From Neoceratodus forsteri (lineage: Eukaryota > Chordata > Ceratodontiformes > Ceratodontidae), in the NCBI GenBank assembly GCA_016271365.2, contig CM028130.1, forward strand, positions 466,025,501 to 466,089,500: a DNA stretch of 64,000 nt, read 5' to 3'. Positions 1-10,999 of the stretch are shown here, one piece after another (the stretch's first letter is position 1; every line of letters begins with the position of its first letter). A program made the position numbers and the translations under genes. Below the pieces are notes generated by a model. That model made no database searches and was not told the DNA's origin. It saw nothing but the letters and a program-made list of their open reading frames with translations.

Positions 1-1380
1 TAAGGGAGTGGGGAGTACAGGTAGGACCTTCCACTGCTATGTTATGAGGTCTGGGTTATGGTTAGGGAAAGCTTCCTAGACTCCTCTGGAACCTAATGGG
101 ACACATTCCCCTGTGGATCCCTTATGGGATAACATTTAGATGAGAAAATGTAAGTAAAAGGAAGAAGCTGTGGTCCCAAACCAAATTCTTCTATGAGTAT
201 GCAAAATAGACACAACCCATACAAGTTTGCCAATTCTAGTGACTGTAGAATATGTCCAGTAACATAATTTTAGCAGCCAAGAGGAGGCTGCATAAAACAA
301 ACAAAAAAAACATTCAGCAAATCAGTAGAAATGTTTAGATGGTACTGGAGTAAGAGCACACATGCTTAAGCACTGGATATGGATAACTCGGCAAGCAGCA
401 TTTAAGGCAGTAGCAAAATATTGAACTGGCAACTAAACTGCAGGTAAGATTAAGTAATGTAACAGTCTCAGTCCAGTTGGCAATATAATCCAAGTCACAG
501 ATTGCAATGGCCAGCAAGTTGCAAAAAATAAAAGCTCCAAGCAGGCTGCAAGATGCAGGAAATCAATACTAGGTCACTGTTTGGACCTCTTAAAAAGTGC
601 AGTTTAGGCATGCCCTAAGTCCCTTTAGGATCCAATCAACTGGAGTGTCTTCAGCCCTCATGATGTGTTCAGTACTCCCAAAAAATAAGGTAACCACATA
701 TAAAAAGGGCCATGCATGCAAATTATAAAGTATGGATTATTTTAAGTATTTATCCAAGTTCCTCAGAATAAATGTGACCAAACAGAGATACTAGACTGGA
801 AGCAGCACCTAAGAGAGAGTTTCCAGATAGAGGTCTGTCCTGTTGAGCCAATCAGAAAAGAAGAAACTGGGATAGCCTATCCGAAAGTAATTTCTTCTGG
901 AGTAGGAGGGACTTTAGCTATAACAGGCTCCAGGGATCGCCATTGGGTAGAGCTCAAACTGGAGGAATGTCTGATTTCCCTGCTACAGCTGCTAGTCATT
1001 TTTTTTTTTGGGGGATTATTTTTGTATCCTTTCTTGTTGGCGAGTGTGGAGTTGTAACCAGAATACTTTTACTGGAGCTCTATTTCTAAAGCCCATTGCC
1101 ACTGCTGGGGAGTATTTCAGAGAGAAGTTGCTGTGTAAGAAACTGATCATTGATCTCCCTTCAAACCCTCCAGCACATTCAAAATCCTTCAGTTATTCCT
1201 TCTCCCCGATTCTCTACATTGTCCAACTTGTTGAAAATATAAGCAATTTGTCATAAGCTCTGAGGAATCTTATAGTTGTAACACAGTGCCTTCCACAAAG
1301 ATACCCAATTCTTTGTTACTTCTGTTTATGTTTGCTTGCACGCATGTGCAAGAAACATAGTGCCATCATCGGAGATTTCA
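1..1380. other. No gene seen
   Basis: AT-leaning sequence with short open frames only, none with a recognisable domain. A poly-T/G stretch lies near 999-1014. I see no splice-flanked coding block, tandem repeat or terminal repeat here. Confidence 0.5.
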
Positions 1381-1589
1381 GAGGTGTGTCACCTCCTCCT
1401 CCAATTCAGTCAGTGTGTTGGCAGGGGCGGCCCCTGTAAGCCAATGCATGCTGGAGCTGTCTGACAAGCTCCAAAATACAGTGGCATACAGTTCAAAGGG
1501 AGCTACGCTTGAGTGAGCAACGATAAGATATCGCCTGCTCATGCGCAACTCACCACACGTGCGCCCCCCGCACGCACGATGTATAACCT

Positions 1590-1880
1590 ACGGAATTGCC
1601 CAATCCCGTCGGGCTGTGCCTTCCCCGCCTCCCCCAAAGCTTTCCAGAATGCCACTGGGTGCCCACCCGCGTGGGCAACTAATGATATAACCGACGGGGT
1701 GCCCAATCCCCATCGGCTCCACTGTCCTCCACCCTCGAGTACTAAGCACCACGCTGGGAGCCCACCTTAGGCGTGGTAATCGATGCTTAGGCCGACGGGG
1801 TGCCCAATCCCGTCGGCTGAACGCCCCCCCAGCCGTCTCTTGTGCCACACTGGGAGCCCACCCCAGCGTGGCAAACGTCC
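1590..1880. repeat. CpG-rich hairpin-bearing tandem repeat (~101-bp period)
   Basis: Three imperfect copies of a GC-rich unit sit in register: the core TGCCCAATCCC with a flanking CGTCGG or ATCGG arm occurs near 1598, 1699 and 1800. In the second and third copies GCCGACGGGG precedes the core, so each can fold into a short hairpin. A second motif, GGGAGCCCACC(T/C), recurs between copies near 1757 and 1853. Both-strand open frames here (repeated Trp-Ala-Pro-Ser on the minus strand) come from the repeat and are probably not genes. Confidence 0.6.
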
Positions 1881-2130
1881 CCGCATTGTCCTTTTTTGTT
1901 TTTAACCTGAAAAAAAAAGCGGTCCCACGTAGACTCCTGGCCCCTCCCACAACCGCTCACCCACCGCGCACCCAGCCTCCCACACCCCTCACCCCATACT
2001 TACCTCCGGACCTCGGCGCGATGATCTTGGTGGACCAGGAACACATCTGCACTCTTCAAAGCCGACCGCGAACTGAGAAATGCCGGTAAGCTGTATAATG
2101 GGCTAGATAGGGGTTTTCAACTTTGTTGCA

Positions 2131-3853
2131 TATCTCAGGCATTTTTGGAATTTTGCAAAATTTTTCAACATGGGGTTTGGGACCCCTTCTCGTGATGATG
2201 TCACTGTCATGGCGTTATTCGGACCCGAAGGTGATTTCGCAGTCACTGCGTGGAAATCACCTTTCGGGCCTGAATAACGCCATGACAGTGACATCATTCA
2301 TGAGATGGGGTCCCAAAAACCCCAAGGTGAAAATTTGGTGCCAAACTTCCAAAAAATGACTGTTTTACGAGCGTGCATTGCGCAGTTCCTACGCAGGCTG
2401 GTAAGTTCGCGAATTTTCAATATTTTCACTCCAGATTTTCAACATTGCCATTTTACCACACCTTCTTATGAGTAGTACAGCTGTCATTTTTCACATCTCA
2501 CCCAAAATGTGTTTCCACCCATGTAGCCCACAATGGCGCAGTCAGTGTGTGAGATCAATGTATGGGACAAATTAAGAAAATCACAGTGACACTGTTCATG
2601 AGGTGAGGTGTTAAAATGGCTATGTTGAAAATTTGGTGAAAAATTCCACAAAATGACTGATCACTCTGACGTGTGTTGTACAGTTCCTATGCACGCTCGT
2701 AAGTTCGCGAATTTTTAATATTTTCACTCCAGATTTCCAACATTGCCATTTTGCCACACCTTCTTATGAGTAGTACAGCTGTCATTTTTCACATCTCACC
2801 CAAAACGTGTTTCAGCCCATGTAGCGCACAATGGCGCAGTCGGTGTGCGAAATCAATGTACGAGATAAGTTAAGAAAATCACAGTGACACTGTTCATGAG
2901 CAAAGGTCTTAAAATGGCTATGTTGAAAATTTGGTGAAAGAATTCTTAAAAATGACTGTTTTTCGAGCGTGCGTTGCACAGTTCCTATACATGCTCGTAA
3001 GTTTGCAAATTTAATATTTTCACTCCAGATTTTCAACATTGCCATTTTATTGCACTTCCTTATGAACAGTACAGCTGCAGTTTTTCATATGTCGCCCACA
3101 GTGTGTTTTCGCACATGTAGCGCACAATGGTGCTGTTGGTGTGTGAAAGCAATGTTTAGGACAGATTAAGAAAATCACAGTTACACTGTTCATGAGCAGA
3201 GGTCTTAAAATGGCTATGTTGAAAATTTGGTGAAAAAAGTCCATAAAATGACTGTGTTACGAGTGAGCATTGCGCAGCTTCCACGCACCCTCGTTAGTTC
3301 ATGACTTTGTAATATTTTCAGTCCAGATTTTCACCAGTGGCATTTTTCCACACTTCGTTATGAACAGTACAGCTGTCATTTTTCACAACATGGCTGAAGT
3401 GTGTTTTCACACTTTCAGCGCAGAGATGCGTGGTCGCTGTGGGAAATCATTGTTCGGCACAGATAAAGAAAATCACAGTGACACTGTTCGTGATCGGAGG
3501 CACCAAAATGCCTGAGTTGACAATCTGCTGTAAAAATTCCCCAACCTAATTATATTATGGGTGTGCGTTGCACAGTTTCTATGTACGCTCGTGACTTCAC
3601 CATTTTTTTTAATATTTTTCCTACAGATTTGCAACATTGCCATTTTTTACACCTCCCCATGAACAGTACAGCTGTCATTTTTTTACATCCTGTTCGGAAT
3701 GTTTTTGCACCTGTGGTGCTAAATGCCGTAGTCACTGCATAAGCAGCTTTCGGCTAACAAACTGATATTCCCCCTGTTCATGAGGTGGGGTCACAAAAAA
3801 AACATGTTGAAAATTTGGAGTGAAAATACCAACGAATGCCTGAGGTATTAGGG
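2131..3853. mobile_element. Terminal-inverted-repeat element built of ~296-bp tandem units
   Basis: The left end reads ATATCTCAGGCATT (about 2130-2143) and the right end, on the opposite strand, ATACCTCAGGCATT (about 3848-3835), so the block has inverted termini. Inside, a unit starting with (A)AAATGACTG or its variants recurs near 2356, 2651, 2950, 3246 and 3543, a period of 295-299 bp. Each unit carries TTTTCAACATTGCCATTTT-like, GTACAGCTGTCATTTTTCAC-like and TGTTCATGAG-like segments. The first part is a large palindrome (separate entry). Frames inside are short and unconserved between units. It looks like a non-autonomous DNA element or foldback satellite; the superfamily is not recognised. 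A target-site duplication was not found with confidence. Confidence 0.65.
2155..2338. repeat. Large near-perfect palindrome (arms ~84 bp, loop ~14 bp)
   Basis: The left arm ending in GGTGATTTC at 2238 is repeated in inverse from GAAATCACC at 2253. The inner ~45 bp of each arm, containing GATGTCACTGTCATGGCG, pair almost completely, with two mismatches and one one-base gap. Pairing continues outward through GGGACCCC and CAAAATTTT-like segments. The loop is 2239-2252. The right arm is continuous with the first tandem unit, so the left arm is an inverted copy of the unit's end. Confidence 0.85.
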
Positions 3854-4207
3854 TTTCCAACCATAACGTCCAACCCTGTAGAGGATGACAGGCATCAGGG
3901 GTGTGACTTGGGATTCTTGCCTGTGATGCTCATACCATTCCACACCCTGCAGTCAGTGAGAGGCATTGAGGTATGCCTTGGACTCTTCAGCCCCAAACTT
4001 CACCCCATTCTCCTATATCGCACCCATCACACCTTATTTCCTAATAAAATGGGGTGCGCATAAGGGCCAAAGACCCCAAGGAACACCGTGACACTTGTCA
4101 GTGTCTGCAGGGTGGGGTGGGGTGAAATGGCGTGGCCGTTATGCCTGATGACCCATATGCACACCCCAATGCCTGTCACTCTCTGCAGGGTGGTGGTGGG
4201 GTTGGCT

Positions 4208-4612
4208 TCAGTTCAATACTTCACTGCCATTCCTATTACGCAGCTCAGTAACTTCTACACTACCACTGCCAATGCCAGCAAGCAGACATTTGGCATTGAC
4301 AAATGCTTGTTTTTGTTTGTTGTTAGCAGTTTGTTGCTGTAGTTTAGCTGTAATCTGCTTGACTTTTGTAATGTTAAATTTTAAATCAGCCAGCATGTCT
4401 TTCATTGTCACCAGGTCTGATTTCTTTTGTTGCCGAGACAAATTATTAGACATAGTGGACCCTTCATTAGACTGCAGTTTCGGGCCGGCAGATTTGGTTC
4501 CCTTGGATGTCATAGTTGAATACCGAAGTAAAGCTTTTGTGACAGGAATAAAATAACAAAGCTGTGTGCAGTCCGCTCGAAACGTCAGAGTTTCTTTCAG
4601 ACTGATTAACAC
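4208..4612 (-). pseudogene. Putative LINE ORF1 amino-terminal fragment (L1-like)
   Basis: An open frame of 134 codons. From the internal Met at about residue 34 it reads MTSKGTKSAGPK, followed by a Lys/Gln-rich stretch (MKDMLADLKFNITKVKQIT, then KLQQQ) with coiled-coil character, as in the N-terminal half of L1/Tx1 ORF1 proteins. It lies just downstream (minus strand) of a separate fragment that looks like an ORF1 C-terminal domain, so the two are probably from different insertions. No RNA-binding domain follows. The assignment rests on composition and context and is weak. Confidence 0.35.
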
Positions 4613-4719
4613 TAATGAATAAAGCTGAAAATGCTAAAGTTTTTTTATTATTGTAAGTATTTTTAATGGGTATTTAAGGAATGCTGGTCAAGATATCACA
4701 GGTCAGACGTCCATCTTCA

Positions 4720-5522
4720 TCAGTGCTGTGCACGTGCCCTCCAGCCTTTGCACCTTTCATGAGTTTCAAAACTCAGGTCAGGGAACAAAGATAGTTTTTC
4801 ACCAGCATCTGTGGATATAGGACTCATCAGTTGTACTGCATCCAGCATGCGATCCCTTTCTTGCAGTCCCTGCAGGGTAACTAGTAGTATTTGAGGGGTG
4901 GTCGCATCTATTGTTTTCTTTTTGGAGGCTCTTCTGAATGCCCTATACACAACGGTGGCCGTCTTCAGCTTCAGTCTTCCGCCTAGCCAGAGTATGACAG
5001 ATGCTGCTGGATTGTACCTGTCCGTCAACTCCTGAAGCCCCAGAATCTGCAGGTTTGATGCCCATGCCAGATTTTCCATGGCTTCCATCTGATATTAAAT
5101 CACCTTGTTCTTCTTTGATTAGTCCTGCAGTGGCTGTTGCTGCTTTCCTCCACCTTGAGTATTACTGCTGGAAAGTGGGTTTCACACGCAAGGAACTACA
5201 TGTTGTACTCTTCTAGTTTCTGGTTCAGTGTTTGTACCCACAAGTCAAGTGCCTGGATGACTCACAGCAGATCTTGGTTCATTGATTCTCCTGAGCCCTC
5301 TTCCATTGAGGTGATAGGCATCCCTCCATCACAAGCCCTGCCTGTTGGCCATTCTTTGTCATTTTCCATGGGGTTCCCATCTGTTACATACATCAAAACT
5401 GTCACCACTGGTAAGTGCATGCTCCGCTTATTCAGTCCAGACTCTTTAAATCTTAAAAAGTTGTAAAAATTCAGTTTAATTAATACAGATTGGATTCCAG
5501 GCAGGGATCTCAGCAAAATCAA
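4720..5522 (-). pseudogene. L1/Tx1-like LINE ORF1 remnant (RRM and C-terminal domain)
   Basis: Reading 5522 to 4720 on the minus strand across at least two frame changes gives an acidic start (about 5320-5270), a helical Gln/Leu-rich stretch (LDLWVQTLNQKLEEY, about 5240-5200) and then an open block from 5088 with SNLQILGLQE. It continues with a basic segment, then ILLVTLQGLQERDRMLDA and LFPDLSFETHER. This order (coiled coil, N-L-x-I-x-G-x-x-E, R-D-R-x-L, then F-P-D-x-S) is that of L1-type ORF1p, the RNA-binding nucleic-acid chaperone of LINEs. Frame breaks show it is not functional. No ORF2 is found next to it. Confidence 0.65.
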
Positions 5523-5564
5523 ATTTGCTCTTACTATGGCTCAGGGCTTCTGATTTTGTTTTCT

Positions 5565-5745
5565 TTTTTGTGGAAGTCAAATACTTCCATGGGTTGAAAT
5601 TTGGAAGTCATTTCAGTTTTACTGGAGTCAAAATACTTCCAGCTGTCAACCTTTGGAAGTCAAAATAATTCCAGTCAACAAATTTTAGAAGTCGAAATAC
5701 TCCAAGTCCTACAGTTTTTGAAGTCATAGGTCTTCTGAATACCTG
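5565..5745. repeat. Short palindromic GGAAGTC...CTTCC repeat cluster
   Basis: Four to five imperfect copies of GGAAGTCAAAATACTTCCA-like sequence occur about every 40 bp (near 5570, 5603, 5626, 5653, 5688, 5719). The core is itself an inverted repeat (GGAAGT/ACTTCC). A related block, including AATTTGGAAGTCATTTCAGTTT, is found again at 18,694-18,745. Confidence 0.6.
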
Positions 5746-5879
5746 ACTCTAACCTCACCCATGGCACATCCACAGAAATAAATTTCTGAATGCGTCTAGG
5801 AAAGGAAAATGTGCACAGTAAATCAGTTACTTACAGTATGTGTTTAAGTTTTTTTAACTCTGTTTATGCCCCCTCATTC

Positions 5880-6507
5880 TTTGCAACTAGACCTCTTTCC
5901 AGCGTGGATGTTAGGCTCCGGCTTTTTCCTGCTCTGCTGAGGTCCTCCAACCGGACATATGTCCCAGGAGTGCTCTCTACCCCTCACTCCAACCTGACCA
6001 ACCTGACGGTTTTGAGTCCCTCGAGGTGGGCCCACCACTCCTCTGGCACTCTATCTACAATCTAGCCAGAGGGGAGTTAGAGCCGGAGGCTGGTTGGAAG
6101 GGCCCAGCGTTGATCATGCGTGCTGTGCTGTGGGTCCTGCCTTCGCCTGTCTGGGTGCCAGGGTTTTTCCACTTTTTCTTCCCAAGGTGCGGGCATGCAG
6201 TGGAGCCCAGTTCATGGTGGGCGCGTTCCTGCACCCACACTCAGAGCATCCTGCCACACCGCTCCCCACCTACGTGTCTCCTTGGCTGCAGAGCCCCCAG
6301 TCTCCACTGGGAACCACTAAACCCTTGGAGCCCACAACCCACCATCTCCAAGAGAGGAGATGCAGTCCTCCGGACTCTCAATCCTCTCCTCTCCTGCCCT
6401 GACTGACCCCAAATGAGTCATGTCCACTCCCAAACATGAGTCGCCAGCGTGGGGCAAGGTAAGGTGGATGCCTCAACCCTTAGCTTCACCGGACCGGCCA
6501 CAGTGCG
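5880..6507 (-). mobile_element. tRNA-derived SINE-like element, copy 1
   Basis: Read on the minus strand from about 6507 it starts GGCCGGTCCGGTGAAGCTAA and continues through GAGGCATCC and a CGACTCATGTTTGGGAG segment that matches, block by block, the heads of two other copies (19,140-19,701 minus; 23,371-23,972 plus). The head resembles a tRNA-Leu-like A box/B box arrangement. The GC-rich body gives several overlapping spurious frames. Family name not known to me. Confidence 0.5.
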
Positions 6508-7150
6508 TGTTTATTTCATGAATTGTTCTTGCAGTTCCAAGTAACCTCCATTAATCTTGTGTTTAATTGCTTACAGTCAGATGCCTGCTACATTCAAAGT
6601 CTAGTGATCATACACTGCCACTAAGACACAGACAGATATCACCTTTCTTTTAAAGCTGACTGATGTTTTATCAGATCTCATTTGTTGTATTATAGGTTGA
6701 TGTTGCACACATGTGATATGTCCAGCTTGCTTATGAGGGAGATTTGGGTCAAATTAGTAGGGAGATGGGCCTATAGTAGGGAGATGCTGTAACGTCATGA
6801 GTTTGTCCTTAAATGGCGTAAAAAAATAAGAAAAAAAATCATTAAAAAACATTTAATATATTTAATTTTGTCAACAATAAGCACTAAAAAGAATCAACAG
6901 CTAGTTTACTTAAGCAGGAGATTTTGTTTCCCGGGAGGGAGGAAGGGAGTTCAGTCAAAAAAGTAGGAGACTTCTGCAAAAAGAGGGAGATATAACATGT
7001 ATGCAATGGCAAGCAAGATACAATGCATAAATGCAATTATGCAACCAACACATCAAGTCAAACAAACTCGTTTTTGTTTTTTCCTTGCTCATGCTTAATT
7101 AACAGCATGTTGTGGAGTATCACCACCCACTTAAATAGGAAGTTCACCAC
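6508..7150. other. AT-rich intergenic DNA, no gene seen
   Basis: No coding frame or terminal repeat was recognised. A short G-rich motif (GTAGGGAGAT or AGGGAGAT) recurs near 6737, 6759, 6777 and 6984, too irregular to call a tandem array. Confidence 0.4.
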
Positions 7151-7154
7151 AAAA

Positions 7155-7317
7155 TGACCTTTCACCACCAGTTTAAGGCATCAATATGGCCAGGTTCCCA
7201 TGTCTGGCATCCGCACCACCTAATGCCATGGCCAGCTCCTGCGACATGCCTGCCCCCACCAACATGGTCAGCTCTCCATACATATGCCTGGTCCCTTCCA
7301 CTGCCAACATGGCCAGT
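7155..7317. repeat. Left part of a duplicated locus interrupted by DIRS
   Basis: TTTCACCACCAGTTTAAGGC and the following ~160 bp recur at 13,086-13,233 with scattered differences. Here the match stops at the DIRS left border (GGCCAGT, 7311-7317) and resumes after the element at 12,721, where TTCTCCTACAATAGCCACC matches 13,264 onward. The downstream copy is therefore the uninterrupted version of the target. Confidence 0.85.
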
Positions 7318-7445
7318 TCTAGGGACATGGATATGTTGTTCATCCACACTTATTGGCAGGTCCCTTGCCGCTTTAAATCTTGCTGGAAGGTCTTCAAGCT
7401 GGCTCCTCCCACCCACCCGGGTGGTAAAACTCTCGGCTCCGCCCC
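7318..7445 (+). repeat. DIRS left inverted terminal repeat
   Basis: Begins TCTAGGGACATGGATATGTT and runs through CACTTATTGGCAGG, a CTTTAAATCTTGC segment and CCACCCGGGTGGTAAAAC. It is the reverse complement of the right repeat at about 12,565-12,692, with roughly 10 differences. The CTTTAAATC segment is a possible TATA-like promoter element. Confidence 0.85.
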
Positions 7446-9100
7446 ATGACGCCTGATCTTCCTTACCGCTTGGAAGCTCAGATTCCCTCCTTAGCGCTCT
7501 GCGTTGGACTGGTTCCTGGAAATATCAGTCTTAGAAATCTTTTAGAAGAAATTTTGATATCTTCTTCCTTGCTGCGGCCATGGCTCAATCCCTTCCCGGC
7601 CCGGGGCGCCGTTTTCCTCCAGGAGACCCGCACTCACGATGCGTTACTGCATTGACCTGGATCATGATCCTCAGCTTTGCGAGATTTTTTGTGCTCTTTC
7701 GGCCAGCTCTCAGGAGTGCCGCACGGCCCGTTCAGGGCTCGGACATCTGGTAGTTTTTCCCGCTCCGGAAAACCCCATGGATCATCAGGCGTCCGCTTCG
7801 GCTGTTTCTGAGCAGCTCGAATCCACCGGGCGGGGGGGCAGCCCCACCTCCCTCTTCCTCGGTTGCGGCATTTTTCCCACGTCCTTGAGTTCTACTCATT
7901 TGCTCGTTCAGGAGCTTCGTCAGTCTCTCTCTTGAAGAGGGACCCCTGGGACCTTCCTCGGCCCAATTCCAGGGGCAGCAGGCAGGGTCCCTTAGTCGGC
8001 CGAGGGTGGAGAAAAGTCCCCTCCCGCGTGGGCGGCCCGAGCTTGGCCAGTCGGAGCATGCGGCTTGGGCCTCTGGCCTCAGGTGTCCCTGTCAGGTCAG
8101 CCGGCCCAGGACCCCGTCGGCGTGGCGAGCCCCTCGGCACGTCATCTGGGCGTCTCCTGCTAGTTGCGCATTTTCCTTCGCGGTTTCCCGGTGGAGGCTG
8201 AGTTCTACCCGGTACCCGTGGGTGACAGTCCTCGGCCAAATTCTCTGAACCGAAGGGGGAGCGGGCGCGCTCCGCTCCCTCTCCAGCCCGCCCTCGGTTT
8301 CCCCGAGGATTCGGGTCTCGGTCCTCCTCTCGGTCTAACCGCTCACGCCGACCTCGGCATTCTTGGTCGGGGCACCGAGTCAAGTGGCTTTGCTGTTCTT
8401 CCTCATCCCCCTCCTTGGATGAGGAGTGGCTTCGATGCCGTTGGCGTCGACGTTACAAGGAACTTATGTGGTGGCAAATGCTGTTGTCCGAGTCAGTCGA
8501 CCCCGATTCATTCTCTGGCTAGTAAGCGCGCAGTCGGCAGCGCGACGCTGAGTGTCGAGAGCCTCTTCAGGGCGGTTGCTCGCCCGATCTCGCTGCGCCT
8601 CTGCCATCGGCGGAACCCGGGCGGACCATGACCTGTTTGCTTGGTCACTCTCCCCTCACTCCCACCGCCACCAGTGAATGAAAATGACTCAGCCTCGCGG
8701 CAGCTGCAGAACTGGAGCCTGGCGTCGGCTCTATTATGTTTCCTTGCAGGGAGGCCATGGTCTTCCCGGAACATTCTGGACGACAACCCATCGTCTCTTT
8801 GGGTCTGCTCCGCTCATCTCGGAATTCACGGAATGCAGCTTGTGCCCGTTTCCAAATGGGCACCTTACTACACGGAGATTCTGGACGAAGGGCTCTCCTT
8901 GGAGGCCTTCCGGTGGCTGAGGCTATCGTGGGCCCAGCCTTGGAGCTCTGGCGGTGGCCTACTTCCTGCCCATGCCTTGGCCAGGGTGGCCGAAGTACCC
9001 TGTCCTATCAGTTCTCTGTCCGGTTTCTGGAGCACCCCTCGGCTGAAGGGTAGTCACCGACAATGTTTTCCAACGTTTTGGAAACACTAGGAGATGGATA
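7446..9100 (+). pseudogene. DIRS 5' coding region (probable gag-like ORF), broken
   Basis: This is the position of the gag-like ORF in DIRS elements. Open frames such as 7639-7935 (from MRYCIDLDHDPQ, Ser-rich) and 8164-8631 (Arg/Pro/Ser-rich) overlap in different frames, indicating several frameshifts. I recognise no strict domain; the call rests on position after the left repeat and on the downstream RNase H motif. The GC content (many CCTCGG and GGCCC runs) is higher than in neighbouring DNA. Confidence 0.4.
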
Positions 9101-10985
9101 GGCCCCTGACAAAGAGTCCAGAAGGATGGACTCGTCGGGCGCAAAGGTTTCACGCGTCCTCCTGGCCTCCGTCAGGCCAGCTCGGCAGCACTGATGGCGC
9201 ACTGTTCCCCACGCCCTTTTGGGCTCCCTGGACGAGGTCCTTCCTCATCTTCCAGCCGACCTGTGGATCACAGTCCGGTGGGTTCGGGACCAGGATAAGG
9301 CGATGGCGAGACAGCAGCTTCAGTCGGCCCTGGATCTGGGCGACTCCTGTGCCAGATCGGTGGCAGCTGCAGTGGCCATGTGCCGCAGGGCATGGCTGAG
9401 GTTATCCTCTTTTTCCTTGGAAACCCAGCATGAGTTGGCGGACACCCCTTTCTTGGGGCTGACCTCTTCAGCCCTGGGTGGAGGGACATATCAGGGGCCG
9501 AGAAGTCCGATGCCACTCGGGCTCTGTCAATCCACCCGGAGGGACAAGGCAACCCTCAGCCTTTGCATCGCCTATAGCCCCCTCCGCTGCGGTTAGACTG
9601 GCCCAGCTCAAGTGCTTGAGCGGCATGCGCTGGGTGGCCTGTTGCCAGACCAGCGTCTTCCTCAAAAGGCAGGAAGTAGGGTCAAGAGCCCCTAAGCCTC
9701 TTTCTCCGTCAAGCCTGCTCAGTGATGGGCTAAAGGGGCTGTCCCCAACCCGTCGCCCTGCCGGGCATTCCCGTAGAGTGCGGCTCTGCACCTCTTCCTC
9801 TTGGGTGGTGCTAAGGATAGCCCTATACATGAGTTGTGAACAGGTTTCCTCTGAGCCATTACCCGCAGGGATCTTGGGTCCCACAGACTCCTCGTCGGAC
9901 TGCTGAGCCAGCTTGCCTGGCCCCTAATTGGGGTGGTCAGGAAGGTGGTGGGCCTCCTTCTGACCCGGGGTTCAAGTCCAGGTGGTCCTGGCCTCAAACG
10001 GACAGGGGGCTTACGCCCATCCTTCGGCATGACGGATGGTCCCTCTGCCGATCTCCCATCCTCAGTTCAAGGCGTGTGGCTTCCTCCTGGGCCTCCAGGA
10101 CATACTTCCTCCTCGTTCCGTCCGTTCTTGAGAGACCCCTCACTTTCTCAGGCGAGAGGTCTCCTTACGAGTTCCTGGCCAGGCCCTTCGTTCTCTGCTC
10201 CGCAGTTTCTGCGGCTTCGAAGGGTCCGGGCGTAATCCCACCCGGATGGCGGCCTGATTAATACCTTCCAGGCTTACATTGGTCTCCCTTACCAGAACCA
10301 CGTTGGACCTCGTGCCTTAGCGGGTGAGGTTTCTCCGGGACTAGGCTCGACTCTTGAGTCTGAGCTCGGCTCCGGGCGGACAGGGCTGAGGTTCTTCCTC
10401 CCTTACCCAGTCAGGTTGGCCGGGTAATTGTGCCCTTCCAGGACCTCCTGCACCTCCCGGGCTCTTGGCGGCTGAGTTCCCCTAGTGGGGCCAGGCCTGC
10501 CAGTGGTCACAGTGCTGCGTTCCTCGGACCAGTTTGTGACTACAGCACAGGAATTAGTGGGCAACTCCCCTCGGACCGTTCCAGCTCCTGAGGAGAACAT
10601 CCTATTACGTCCCCCAGAGTCGGCCAGTCTTCTCCGACCGATGCTTCTCAGATGGATGGGGGTGTCCATCTAGGGAATACAGAGTGCTTCGCCTCTGGTC
10701 CTTTCGAGAGTCCTGATGTCCACTCTACCCACTGGAGCTCCAGGCGGTCCGCTTAGCTTGCACCGCTCGCTCCGTTTGTGCGGAGTCTAGTGGTTTTAGT
10801 CCATCCGGACAGCACCACAACCTTGTGCTACCTGCCCCGCCAGGTTCGGTCAAACCCCTTGCCTCGGCGTAAGGAGGTTCTCCGCATTGGGTTTTTCGCA
10901 CAGTCGGAGGCAGGTTCCCAGCCTTCTGATGGCGGGAGCCTCCATTCTCTGGTTACTGCCCTAAGCGGACATAGGCTGTGCCTCA
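9100..10985 (+). pseudogene. DIRS reverse transcriptase / RNase H region, broken
   Basis: In the plus frame near 10,630-10,980 a stop-interrupted RNase H-like block reads TDASQMDGGVHLGN, then an LAPLAPF segment, VHPDSTTTLCYL and LRIGFFAQSE. TDAS followed by a D-(S/N)-TT motif and an L-x-x-x-x-F-A-Q-S-E tail is the usual DIRS RNase H pattern. The catalytic reverse-transcriptase box could not be identified cleanly upstream. Stops and frame changes show loss of function. Confidence 0.6.
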
Positions 10986-10999
10986 TAGAGTGTTTTTTC

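Noticed and set aside
1995..2090. Possible minus-strand host exon between TTTCTCAG and GAG|GTAAGT
   Set aside because: Good splice-like signals, but only ~70 bp, no recognisable protein and no partner exon; it may belong to a transposon.
4550..4740. Second hammerhead-like motif (CTCGAAACGTC and ACTGATGAAGA on opposite strands)
   Set aside because: CTGATGA and GAAA are not in the right order and spacing on one strand to make the core.
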